64,000 nt of DNA from Azospirillum sp. OGB3 (GTDB lineage Bacteria > Pseudomonadota > Alphaproteobacteria > Azospirillales > Azospirillaceae): positions 1-64,000 of the forward strand of contig NZ_JACHYN010000025.1 in the NCBI RefSeq assembly GCF_014192915.1, written 5' to 3'. Made by a program: the position numbers and the translations under genes. This document shows, in pieces, positions 55,247-63,323 of the stretch. Positions within the stretch are counted from its first letter, which is position 1, and every line of letters begins with the position of its first letter. Under the pieces are notes generated by a model. The model was not told the DNA's origin and made no database searches. It worked only from the letters and a program-made list of their open reading frames with translations.

Positions 55247-55714
55247 ATGTTCAGAATGCGCTCGATGATGGGCGGCATGTCGGGCCAGCAGGACGGCCAA
55301 GCCGGGATGATGGGGTCCGGGATGATGGGGCCCGGCATGATGTCCATGATGCGACAGATGATGATGGGCCAGCAGGGTGGAATGGGCTTGCCCTTCGAGC
55401 ACGTCGAGGGCCGCATCGCGTTCCTGAAGGCCGAACTCAAGATCGCCGACGCCCAAGCACCGCAGTGGAACGCCTTCGCCGACAGCCTGCGGGCGAACGC
55501 CAAGGCCCATCAAGCCATGCACGAGCAGATGACCAAAGGCGGCATGCCCACCTCCTGGCCCGACCGGCTCGCTTTCCAGCAGAAGGCGCTCGCCACCCGG
55601 CTCGACGCCCTGAAGGCCCTGGAGTCCGCCGCCAAGCCGCTCTACGCCGTGCTGACCGACGAGCAGAGGACGCTCGCGGACCGGCTGCTTCCCGGCCCCA
55701 TGGGCATGATGTGA
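55247..55714 (+). CDS. Spy/CpxP-like LTXXQ protein, Met-rich N-terminus
   Basis: A 155-residue protein. The N-terminal about 45 residues are extraordinarily rich in Met and Gly (MRSMMGGMSGQQDGQAGMMG and on), a known style of Cu(I)-binding sequence. The rest is helical with LTXXQ-family character: EHVEGRIAFLKAELKIADAQ, a WNAFADSLRANA helix and YAVLTDEQRTLADRLLPG. Spy/CpxP proteins are periplasmic chaperones or metal sensors. No signal peptide is visible from ATG 55247 or from an earlier in-frame ATG at 55196, so the true start or export route is uncertain. Confidence 0.75.
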   Translation: MFRMRSMMGGMSGQQDGQAGMMGSGMMGPGMMSMMRQMMMGQQGGMGLPFEHVEGRIAFLKAELKIADAQAPQWNAFADSLRANAKAHQAMHEQMTKGGMPTSWPDRLAFQQKALATRLDALKALESAAKPLYAVLTDEQRTLADRLLPGPMGMM

Positions 55715-55724
55715 GGAGGCGGCC

Positions 55725-55997
55725 ATGACGCACCACGAACACACCCATCACGCTCCCGAGCCGCAGGCGCGCACGCCCTGGTACCGGACCTGGACCGGCT
55801 TGGCCGGACTCGGCGCGGCCGCCCTGGCGGCGGTGTACCTGTCGCTCTTCCACGTCGACCATGCACTCGACGCGCTTCCGCTTCTCGTCCTGCTCCTGTG
55901 CCCGCTGATGCACCTGTTCATGCATGGCGGTCACGGGCATGGCGGCCACGGCGGGAATGGTGACGCCGACCGGCCGAACAAGCGGGGCACGCCATGA
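55725..55997 (+). CDS. DUF2933-like small membrane protein
   Basis: A 90-residue protein with a His-rich N-terminus (THHEHTHHAPEP), two close membrane segments (about 24-44 and 51-67, LPLLVLLLCPLMHLFMH) and a Gly/His-rich tail (HGGHGHGGHGG). The arrangement, including the CPLMHLFMHGGHG stretch, is like DUF2933 proteins common in heavy-metal resistance clusters. It overlaps the next gene by four bases. The role is unknown; a metal-handling role is likely. Confidence 0.75.
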   Translation: MTHHEHTHHAPEPQARTPWYRTWTGLAGLGAAALAAVYLSLFHVDHALDALPLLVLLLCPLMHLFMHGGHGHGGHGGNGDADRPNKRGTP

Positions 55998-56671
55998 TGC
56001 ACGAAGCCTCGGCCTATGGTCTGTGGATGCTGGTCGCCCTCAACTCGGCCATCTTCATCATCTTCGCCTTCAGCTTCGGCAAGCCGCAGTCGCCCTGGGA
56101 CTGGCGGTCCTTCGGGGCGTTCAGCGCCTTCATCGTGGCCCTGTTCACCGAGATGTACGGCTTCCCGCTGACCATCTACCTGCTCTCGGGCTGGCTCCAG
56201 ACCCGCCATCCGGGCCTCGACCTGCTGTCGCACGACGCCGGGCACCTCTGGTCGACCGTCTTCGGCCTGGAGGGCAACCCGCACTTCAACGTGCTGCACA
56301 TCCTCAGCAACGTGCTGATCCTCGCGGGCTTTGTCCTGCTCTCGGCGGCCTGGAAAGTGCTCCACGCGGCGCAGAAGCAAGACCGGCTCGCCACGACGGG
56401 CGTGTACGCCCATGTCCGGCACCCGCAGTACATCGCCTTCATCGGCATCCTGTTCGGCTTCCTGCTCCAGTGGCCGACCATCCTGACGCTGGCGATGTTC
56501 CCGCTGCTGGTCCTGATGTACGTCCGTCTGGCCCAGTCCGAGGAGCGGGAAGCCCTCCGGGTGTTCGGCGCCGAGTACGAGCGTTACGCCGCGGTCACGC
56601 CGGGTTGGCTTCCGCGTCTCTCCTCCCGTGGGCCGAACCACCCCAGAGTGGGAGGGTCGTTCGGTGCGTGA
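55994..56671 (+). CDS. Isoprenylcysteine carboxyl methyltransferase-like membrane protein
   Basis: A 225-residue protein with about five membrane segments. The C-terminal catalytic-type region of the ICMT/PEMT superfamily is clear: TTGVYAHVRHPQYIAFIGIL, then YVRLAQSEEREALRVFGAEY and ERYAAVTPGWLP. These bind S-adenosylmethionine in known members. In bacteria such genes often lie in metal-resistance operons, but their methyl acceptor is unknown. The ATG overlaps the preceding stop (ATGATG context), indicating translational coupling. Confidence 0.82.
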   Translation: MMHEASAYGLWMLVALNSAIFIIFAFSFGKPQSPWDWRSFGAFSAFIVALFTEMYGFPLTIYLLSGWLQTRHPGLDLLSHDAGHLWSTVFGLEGNPHFNVLHILSNVLILAGFVLLSAAWKVLHAAQKQDRLATTGVYAHVRHPQYIAFIGILFGFLLQWPTILTLAMFPLLVLMYVRLAQSEEREALRVFGAEYERYAAVTPGWLPRLSSRGPNHPRVGGSFGA

Positions 56672-56687
56672 TTCTGGGTGGACGCTC

Positions 56688-57878
56688 ATGAAGCAAGCGG
56701 CGGCAACGACCGTCGCCGTGTGCCTGCTGGCGCTCCCGGCCGGAGCGCAGACGCTTCGGGACGCGGTCGAGGGCGCCTGGAGGCTCAATCCCGAAGTCAG
56801 GAGCCTGGAGGCCCAGAGGGCCGTGGCCACCGCCCGGCGCGGCGCCGGGGAGGCGCTGGTCCCGGCCGCTCCGGCGGTCACGCTGCGGCACACGAGCGAC
56901 TACTTGAACCGGAACATCGGACGGCGCGAGTACGAGGCCGAACTCGGCGTCCCGCTCTGGCTGCCCGGCCAGGGAGCGGCGACCGTCCGGGCCGCCGACG
57001 CGCTGCAGGCGCGCACCGACGCCGAGATCGCCGTGCGCCAGCTGGCGGTCGCCGGGGAGGTCCGGACGGCCCAGTGGCAGGTCGCGCTGGCCGAGCGCCG
57101 CGCCGAGCTCGCCCGGCAGCGCCTCAAGGTCGCCCGCCAATTGGAGGCCGACACCCAGCGGACCGCCCGGGCCGGGGAGACCTCGGAGGCCGATCACCAG
57201 CTGGCCCGCGCCGAAGCCCTCTCCGTCGCCACGGACCTCCGCGACGAGGAACTGGCCCTGGAGGAGGCCCGTCAGGCGTTCCGGACGCTCACAGGGATGG
57301 CGCCCCCGAAGGCGGCACCGGAGCCGGACATCGGCGAGCCGCCGCTTGAGCAGCACCCGTCGCTTCTGGCGGCGCAGCTGGGCGTGCGGGCCGCGCAAGC
57401 CCAGCGCCAACTGGTGGACCTGACGACGCGCGACAACCCGGAGGTCGGGCTGATGGCCCGCCGCGAGCGCGACAGCCGCGAGGAACGCTACGACACCGTG
57501 TTCGGCGTCTCCGTCCGCATCCCGTTCGCGGTCGAGGCCGTGAACGCGCCCAAGCGGGCCGAGGCGCTGAGCGAGGTCGTCCGCTCCGAGGCCGAGCAGG
57601 CCAACGCGACCCGCACGGTCGAGTCGGACATCCGGCAAGCCCGCCTCGCCCACCAGGCGGCGAGCGAGCGCTTGTCGATCGCCCGCGACCGCGCTGCTGC
57701 CCTCAGGGCACGCCTGTCGAACATTGAGCGCGCCCGGAGGGTGGGCGAGATCAGCCTCGTCGAGCACGTGCGCGCCCAAGAGGCGGCCTTCGAGGCCGAC
57801 CTCGCCCGCGCCACCGCCGAAGTCCAGCTCGGCGCCGCCCGCGCCCGTATGAACCAGTCCCTCGGAGTTCTCCCATGA
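56688..57878 (+). CDS. TolC/CusC-family outer-membrane efflux protein
   Basis: A 396-residue channel subunit. A signal peptide (about 1-20, QAAATTVAVCLLALPAGAQ) precedes two repeats of the outer-membrane efflux protein fold, with long heptad-rich helices (EVRSLEAQRAVATARRGAGE; ARLAHQAASERLSIARDRAA) and beta segments. It is the outer-membrane exit duct of the tripartite pump. ATG 56688 gives the cleanest signal peptide. GTG 56664, which overlaps the upstream stop and has GGGAGGG before it, is a serious alternative. Its stop overlaps the adaptor ATG by 4 bases. Confidence 0.88.
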   Translation: MKQAAATTVAVCLLALPAGAQTLRDAVEGAWRLNPEVRSLEAQRAVATARRGAGEALVPAAPAVTLRHTSDYLNRNIGRREYEAELGVPLWLPGQGAATVRAADALQARTDAEIAVRQLAVAGEVRTAQWQVALAERRAELARQRLKVARQLEADTQRTARAGETSEADHQLARAEALSVATDLRDEELALEEARQAFRTLTGMAPPKAAPEPDIGEPPLEQHPSLLAAQLGVRAAQAQRQLVDLTTRDNPEVGLMARRERDSREERYDTVFGVSVRIPFAVEAVNAPKRAEALSEVVRSEAEQANATRTVESDIRQARLAHQAASERLSIARDRAAALRARLSNIERARRVGEISLVEHVRAQEAAFEADLARATAEVQLGAARARMNQSLGVLP

Positions 57879-59587
57879 CCACCCGACGCCTTCTTGCCGC
57901 GACCGCCGTCGCCGCGAGCCTTGCCGCGCCGGTCGCCGCTCCCGCCCACGAGGGCCACGCCCATGGCGGCGAGGAGCCCAAGCCGGTCGTCACGACGGCC
58001 GCCCCCACCCTGGAGACGTCCTCGTCCGACTTCGAACTCGTGGCGGTCGCCCAGGGAAGGACCTTGCTCGTCCATCTGGACCGCTTCGCCACCAACGAGC
58101 CCGTGAACGGCGCCACCGTCGAGGTGAGCGCCGATGGTGAGGCCGCGACGGCCTCGCCCGTCTCCGGCGAGGAGGGCGTTTACCGCCTCGACCCGTCCTG
58201 GCTCTCCAAGCCGGGATCCCATGAAGTGACCGTTTCCGTCACCGCAGCCGACGCGGCCGACCTGCTGATCGGTACCCTGGAGGTTCCGGCGTCCGCGGCA
58301 GAGGGGCAGACCGGCGGTGCGCAGGGTGTTTCCGCCGTCCTCGGGCAGGTCCGGAACGATTCCGGCCTGATGCTGGGGGCGGTCATGGTCTTCCTGCTCG
58401 GGGTCCTGACCACCGTTGCCCTGACCCAGCGTGGACGCACACGGACGGTCGCGGGCGCCGCGCTGGTCGGCATCGGCCTGCTGTTGGCGAGCGGCGCCGC
58501 CTTCGCCCACGGCGGCGAGGACCACAGCCACGGCGACGAGGACAAGGGCAAGGCGGCGGCCGTCCCGACGGGGGCGACCGGCGCTTCGGAGAGCCCGCGA
58601 CGCCTGCCGGACGGCAGCCTGTACGTGCCCAAGCCGTCACAGCGCCTGCTGTCGGTCCGCACCATTGTCGCCAAGCCGCAGGAGGCGGCGCAGACGGTGC
58701 AGCTGATCGGCCAGGTGATCGCCGACCCAAACGGCGGCGGCCACGTCCAGGCCACGCAGAGCGGTCGCATCGAGCCGGGGGACAAGGGGCTGCCCTACGT
58801 CGGCCAGCGGGTCGAGGCCGGGCAGATCCTCGCCTACATCGCCCCCGCCGTGACCTTTGTGGACCGCAGCGGCATCCAGCAGCAGATCGCGACGGTCGAG
58901 CAGGAACTCGTCATCGCCGAATCCCGCCTTCAGCGTTTGCGGAAGCTGGAAGGCAGCGTGCCACAGCGCGACATCGAAGAAGCGGAAGCCAACCTCAACG
59001 GTCTGCGCAAGCGCCGGGCCGCTCTGTCCCCCGCGCTGACGACCAAGGAAGCCCTGCGGGCGCCCATCTCCGGGGTGGTCACGGCCAACAACATCAAGGC
59101 CGGACAGGTGGTCGAGGGGCGCGACCAGGTGCTGTTCGAGATCGTCGACCCGTCGCGGCTGATGGTCGAGGCGGTCGCCTTCGATCCCCGGGTGGCGAAC
59201 GCCATCAAGGCGGCCACGGCGATGACGGCCGACGGCACCAGCCTGTCCCTGGAACTCCTCGGCTCCAGTCTCGCGCTGCGCCAACAGGCGATCCCGCTGC
59301 TCTTCCGGATCGGCAATCCGCCGTCGGGGCTCGGCGTCGGCCAGCCGGTCCGGCTCGTCGCCCAGGTGCAGGGCACCGCGTCGGGCATCGTCCTGCCGCG
59401 GCAGAGCGTGGTGCGCAACGCCAGCGGCCAGCCCATCGTCTGGCAGCACGACACCCCGCAACGCTTCGTCGCCCGCCCGGTGCGCACGCAGCCGGTTGAC
59501 GGGAACACGGTGCTGATCCTGGCGGGCGTCGAGCCGGGGGCGCGCATCGTCACCGACGGCGCCGGTCTCCTCAACCAGGTCCGGTGA
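57875..59587 (+). CDS. RND efflux periplasmic adaptor with an extra N-terminal domain and internal membrane segments
   Basis: A 570-residue adaptor, much longer than usual CusB-type proteins. After a signal peptide (about 1-24) and a His-containing start (AHEGHAHGGEE), residues about 40-150 form a separate beta-rich domain. Two hydrophobic stretches follow (about 164-184, LMLGAVMVFLLGVLTTVAL; about 190-210), then a second His-rich segment (HGGEDHSHGDED). The HlyD/CusB core occupies about 235-570, with helices around EQELVIAESRLQRLRKLEGS and lipoyl half ALRAPISGVVTANNIKAGQV. The architecture suggests a membrane-anchored adaptor with two metal-binding stretches. Confidence 0.87.
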   Translation: MTTRRLLAATAVAASLAAPVAAPAHEGHAHGGEEPKPVVTTAAPTLETSSSDFELVAVAQGRTLLVHLDRFATNEPVNGATVEVSADGEAATASPVSGEEGVYRLDPSWLSKPGSHEVTVSVTAADAADLLIGTLEVPASAAEGQTGGAQGVSAVLGQVRNDSGLMLGAVMVFLLGVLTTVALTQRGRTRTVAGAALVGIGLLLASGAAFAHGGEDHSHGDEDKGKAAAVPTGATGASESPRRLPDGSLYVPKPSQRLLSVRTIVAKPQEAAQTVQLIGQVIADPNGGGHVQATQSGRIEPGDKGLPYVGQRVEAGQILAYIAPAVTFVDRSGIQQQIATVEQELVIAESRLQRLRKLEGSVPQRDIEEAEANLNGLRKRRAALSPALTTKEALRAPISGVVTANNIKAGQVVEGRDQVLFEIVDPSRLMVEAVAFDPRVANAIKAATAMTADGTSLSLELLGSSLALRQQAIPLLFRIGNPPSGLGVGQPVRLVAQVQGTASGIVLPRQSVVRNASGQPIVWQHDTPQRFVARPVRTQPVDGNTVLILAGVEPGARIVTDGAGLLNQVR

Positions 59588-59600
59588 GGAGCGCCCCGCC

Positions 59601-62600
59601 ATGTTCAACGTCCTCGTCAACACCAGCCTGCGCAACCGGCTCTTCGTCCTGGCCGCCGCGGCGATCCTCGTCGTCTACGGCTCGTTCGTCCTCAAAGACC
59701 TGCCGATCGACGTCTTCCCCGACCTGAACAAGCCCACGGTCACCCTGATGACGGAGGCCGAGGGGCTGGCGCCGGAGGAGGTCGAGCAGCTGGTCTCCTT
59801 CCCGCTGGAGACCTCGATGAACGGCATGCCGGGCATCACCCGCGTGCGCTCGGTGTCCGGCGTCGGGCTCAGCATCGTCTTCGTCGAGTTCGACTGGGGC
59901 ACGGACATCTATCGCAACCGCCAGCAGGTCGCGGAACGCCTCGCCATCGTCCAGGGGCAGCTTCCGCCCAACGTTCGGCCGCAGATGGGGCCGATCTCCT
60001 CCATCATGGGCGAGATCATGCTGATCGCCATGTCCGGCGACGGCGTCGGCCCGATGGAGGTCCGTGAACTCGCCGACTGGGTGGTGCGGCCGCGCCTGCT
60101 CGCCATTCCCGGCGTCAGTCAGGTCATCCCGATCGGCGGGGAAATCCGGCAGTACCGCGTCGCGCCCGACCCGGCGCGGCTGCACGACCTGGAGATCACC
60201 ACGGACGAGTTGGTGAAGGCGCTCCAGCAATTCTCGGCGAACACCGGTGGCGGCTTCATCGACCAGCATTCCCAGGAGTACCTGATCCGCAACATCGGCT
60301 GGACGACCCGGCTGGAGGACCTGCGCAACCTCGTCGTCGCCTACAAGACGGGGCAGCCCATCCTGCTCCACCAGATCGCCGCCGTGGATTTCGCCGCCCG
60401 CGTGAAGCGCGGCGACGCGGGCGTCAACGGCAAGCCCGCCGTGATCCTGTCCGTCCAGAAGCAACCCGGCGCCGACACCACGACATTGACCGCCGAGGTG
60501 GAAGCCGCCCTAGGCGACTTGGCGAAGTTCCTGCCGAAGGGCGTCCACGCCGATGAGATCCTGTTCAAGCAGGCCAACTTCATCCAGACCTCCATCGGCA
60601 ACGTGGAGAAGGTCCTGCTGGAGGCGGTCGCCGTCGTGGCGGTGATCCTTTTCCTGTTCCTGCTGAACGTGCGGACGACGTTCATCTCGCTGACCGCCAT
60701 CCCGATCTCGATCCTGATCACCGTGCTGGTGTTCAAGGCGTTCGGCATGTCGATCAACACCATGACGCTGGGCGGCCTCGCCATCGCCATCGGCGAACTC
60801 GTCGACGACGCCGTGGTGGACGTTGAGAACATCTACCGGCGCCTCGGCGAGAACCGGCGGGCGGGCAACCCGCGGCCCGTCCTGGAGGTGGTCGCCTCGG
60901 CCTCGCAGGAGGTGCGCTCGGGCATCGTCTACGCCACGGTCATCATCATCCTGGTGTTCGTGCCGCTGTTCGCCCTGTCGGGCATCGAGGGGCGGCTGTT
61001 CGCGCCCCTGGGCGTGGCCTACATCGTCTCCATCCTGGCCAGTCTCATTACGGCGATCACCGTCACGCCGGTGCTGTCTTACTACCTGTTGCCACGCCTG
61101 AAGCGGCTGGAGGAGCACGACAGCTGGTTGGTCCGCAAGCTGAAGGCCGGGAACGCCCGGCTCCTGGGCTGGGCCTTCGCCAACCCGGGGACGCTGTTCG
61201 CCACGGTGGGGGCCGCCGTCCTGATCGCCGCGGCGACGGTGCCGAGCCTGCCACGCGCCTTCCTGCCGCCGTTCAACGAGGGCACACTGACCATCTCCAT
61301 GGTGCTGAACCCCGGCATCTCGTTGGCCGAATCCAACCGGGTCGGGCTGGCGGCGGAGAGGCTGATCATGCAGGTGCCCGAGGTGGCCTCCGTCGGGCGC
61401 CGCACCGGGCGCGCCGAACTCGACGAGCACGCCGAGGGCGTCCACTCCAGCGAGATCGACGTCGACCTGAAGCCGTCCGAACGCAACCGGGCCGAGGTGC
61501 TGGCCGACGTGCGCGCCCGGCTGGCCGCCCTGCCGGTGTCGGTGAACATCGGCCAGCCGATCTCCCACCGGCTCGACCACATGCTCTCCGGGGTGCGGGC
61601 GCAGATCGCGCTGAAGGTCTACGGCGAGGATCTCGACACCTTGCGCAGCCTCGCCGGGCAGCTTCAGCAGAAGCTCGCGGGCGTACCCGGGCTGGTCGAC
61701 CTCCAGATCGAGAAGCAGGTGCGCATCCCGCAGGTCCAGGTGGTCGTGGACTACGAGCGGGCGGCGCTCTACGGCGTCACCCCGTCCATGGCGACGGAGG
61801 CGCTGGAGAGCCTGTCCAACGGCCGCGTGGTGTCGGAGATCGTCGACGGCACCCGGCGTTTCGACGTCGTGCTGCGCCTGTCGGACGAGGACCGCACCAC
61901 CAGCGGCCTCGCCAACCTGCTGGTCGAGACCCCGGCGGGCCGGGTGCCGCTCAGCCTGTTCGCCTCGGTCGAGGAGACGGACGGCCCTAACCAGATCCTG
62001 AGGGAGAACGGCAAGCGCCGCATCGTCATCCTCGGCAACTCCGACGGCCAGACGGACATGGCCCGGATCGTCGCGGGCATCCGCGACGTGGTCGCCCGGT
62101 CGCCGCTGCCGCCGGGCTACTTCACCAGCTTGGAAGGCACCTTCCAGGCCCAGGAGGAGGCGTCCAAGACCATCGCCGCGCTGTCGCTGGTGTCGCTGGC
62201 GATGATTTTCCTGGTGCTGTACAGCCGGTACCGCTCGGCGGTGCTGGCGCTGATCATCATGGGCAACGTGCCGCTGGCCCTGATCGGCAGCGTCGCGGCG
62301 CTGTGGATCGCCGGGCAGCCGCTGTCGGTCGCCTCGATGATCGGCTTCATCACGTTGACCGGCATCAGCACGCGCAACGGCATCCTGAAGATCAGCCATT
62401 ACATCAACCTGGTCCTGCACGAGGGCGAGACCTTCGGCAAGGCCATGGTGATCCGGGGCAGCCAGGAGCGCCTGACGCCGGTGCTGATGACCGCGCTGTC
62501 GGCGGGCGTGGCGCTGGTGCCGCTGCTGATCGGCGCCGACGCGCCAGGCAAGGAGATCCTGCACCCGGTTGCCGTCACCATCTTCGGCGGGCTGGTGAGC

Positions 62601-62717
62601 GCCACCCTGCTCGACACCGTCCTGACCCCAGTCCTCTTCCTCAAGCTCGGCGAGACGCCGCTGAACCGTCTGGTCGCCGCCCAGGCCGGTTCGCTGCGCC
62701 CGGCCGAGGCCTACTGA
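59601..62717 (+). CDS. Heavy-metal efflux RND pump, CusA/CzcA family
   Basis: A 1038-residue inner-membrane proton-driven exporter. The HME-RND hallmark is the fourth-helix motif IAIGELVDDAVVDVENI near residue 400, holding the acidic proton-relay residues. Other features are DLPIDVFPDLNKPTVTLMTE near the N-terminus, EVEQLVSFPLETSMNGMPGI, and twelve membrane helices in the RND arrangement with two large periplasmic loops. It partners with the adaptor (13 bases upstream) and the TolC-like channel. The CueR-type promoter points to Cu(I)/Ag(I) as substrate. Confidence 0.94.
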   Translation: MFNVLVNTSLRNRLFVLAAAAILVVYGSFVLKDLPIDVFPDLNKPTVTLMTEAEGLAPEEVEQLVSFPLETSMNGMPGITRVRSVSGVGLSIVFVEFDWGTDIYRNRQQVAERLAIVQGQLPPNVRPQMGPISSIMGEIMLIAMSGDGVGPMEVRELADWVVRPRLLAIPGVSQVIPIGGEIRQYRVAPDPARLHDLEITTDELVKALQQFSANTGGGFIDQHSQEYLIRNIGWTTRLEDLRNLVVAYKTGQPILLHQIAAVDFAARVKRGDAGVNGKPAVILSVQKQPGADTTTLTAEVEAALGDLAKFLPKGVHADEILFKQANFIQTSIGNVEKVLLEAVAVVAVILFLFLLNVRTTFISLTAIPISILITVLVFKAFGMSINTMTLGGLAIAIGELVDDAVVDVENIYRRLGENRRAGNPRPVLEVVASASQEVRSGIVYATVIIILVFVPLFALSGIEGRLFAPLGVAYIVSILASLITAITVTPVLSYYLLPRLKRLEEHDSWLVRKLKAGNARLLGWAFANPGTLFATVGAAVLIAAATVPSLPRAFLPPFNEGTLTISMVLNPGISLAESNRVGLAAERLIMQVPEVASVGRRTGRAELDEHAEGVHSSEIDVDLKPSERNRAEVLADVRARLAALPVSVNIGQPISHRLDHMLSGVRAQIALKVYGEDLDTLRSLAGQLQQKLAGVPGLVDLQIEKQVRIPQVQVVVDYERAALYGVTPSMATEALESLSNGRVVSEIVDGTRRFDVVLRLSDEDRTTSGLANLLVETPAGRVPLSLFASVEETDGPNQILRENGKRRIVILGNSDGQTDMARIVAGIRDVVARSPLPPGYFTSLEGTFQAQEEASKTIAALSLVSLAMIFLVLYSRYRSAVLALIIMGNVPLALIGSVAALWIAGQPLSVASMIGFITLTGISTRNGILKISHYINLVLHEGETFGKAMVIRGSQERLTPVLMTALSAGVALVPLLIGADAPGKEILHPVAVTIFGGLVSATLLDTVLTPVLFLKLGETPLNRLVAAQAGSLRPAEAY

Positions 62718-62753
62718 TCCCCTCACCCCGTCCATCCGGAAGGAAACCACACC

Positions 62754-63146
62754 GTGAAGTTCTCGACCCTCCTCCTCGCCGCCGCCCTGTTCACCGCCCC
62801 GGCCACGGCCTTCGCCGACGGCCCGAAGATTGGTCCGAACGGTGGCCAGCGCGCCGACGCGGGCCCCTACCACGTCGAAGTCGTGCTCAAGGGCAACGAC
62901 GTCGTCCTGTACGTGACCGATGGTGCCGACAAGCCGGTGGATGTGACCGGCGCCAAGGCCGAGGCGACCGTCCTGGCGAACAAGCAGACCCAGAAGGTCG
63001 CGCTCGAGCCCGCGGGCGGCAACGCCCTCAAGGGGCAGGCGAACCTCGGCGGCGCGCATGACAGCGTCAAGGTGGTCACCGCGCTGACCATGCCCGGCCA
63101 GAAGCCGGTGCAGGCCCGCTTCGAGATGGGCCACGCGGGTCACTGA
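62754..63146 (+). CDS. Small exported hypothetical protein of the metal operon
   Basis: A 130-residue protein with a signal peptide (about 1-21, STLLLAAALFTAPATAFA) and a beta-rich mature part (KIGPNGGQRADAGPYHVEVV; VLYVTDGADKPVDVTGAKAE). The layout is like small periplasmic proteins found behind RND metal pumps, which often begin with an NGG..... pattern. The GTG start at 62754 has AAGGAAA upstream. It is the last gene before two hairpins and so probably the last of the operon. Confidence 0.75.
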   Translation: MKFSTLLLAAALFTAPATAFADGPKIGPNGGQRADAGPYHVEVVLKGNDVVLYVTDGADKPVDVTGAKAEATVLANKQTQKVALEPAGGNALKGQANLGGAHDSVKVVTALTMPGQKPVQARFEMGHAGH

Positions 63147-63147
63147 T

Positions 63148-63186
63148 ACGGTTGGAAGATGATCGCTTTCATCATTCTCCAACCGT
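63148..63186. repeat. Long imperfect inverted repeat (hairpin)
   Basis: ACGGTTGGA (63148-63156) pairs with TCCAACCGT (63178-63186), and the inner bases continue a partly paired stem (AGATGAT with ATCATTCT) around a loop of about 7 bases. It begins one base after the stop of the preceding gene. It may be a terminator, an mRNA-end stabiliser or a paired operator. No U-run follows. Confidence 0.5.
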
Positions 63187-63226
63187 GAAACCAGGCAAAT
63201 CAATGCTTTAGAATTGATCGAGAGGT

Positions 63227-63260
63227 CATGCCGACGGCGCCTTCAGGTGCCGTCGGCATG
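63227..63260 (+). terminator. Strong GC hairpin, probable terminator of the efflux operon
   Basis: CATGCCGACGGC (63227-63238) and GCCGTCGGCATG (63249-63260) form a perfect 12-bp stem with a 10-base loop, about 80 bases after the last efflux-operon gene and 64 bases before the next. The shape fits an intrinsic terminator in high-GC DNA, although a clear T-run is absent. Confidence 0.55.
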
Positions 63261-63323
63261 AGATCGGCATGGGCGGCATGAGGCTCCCCGCCCCATGCCG
63301 CCCCGCAAGCAAGGAGATGCGCG

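Noticed and set aside
60510..63203. A minus-strand open frame of about 900 codons opposite the RND pump
   Set aside because: No protein motifs; the sense strand encodes a complete HME-RND transporter.
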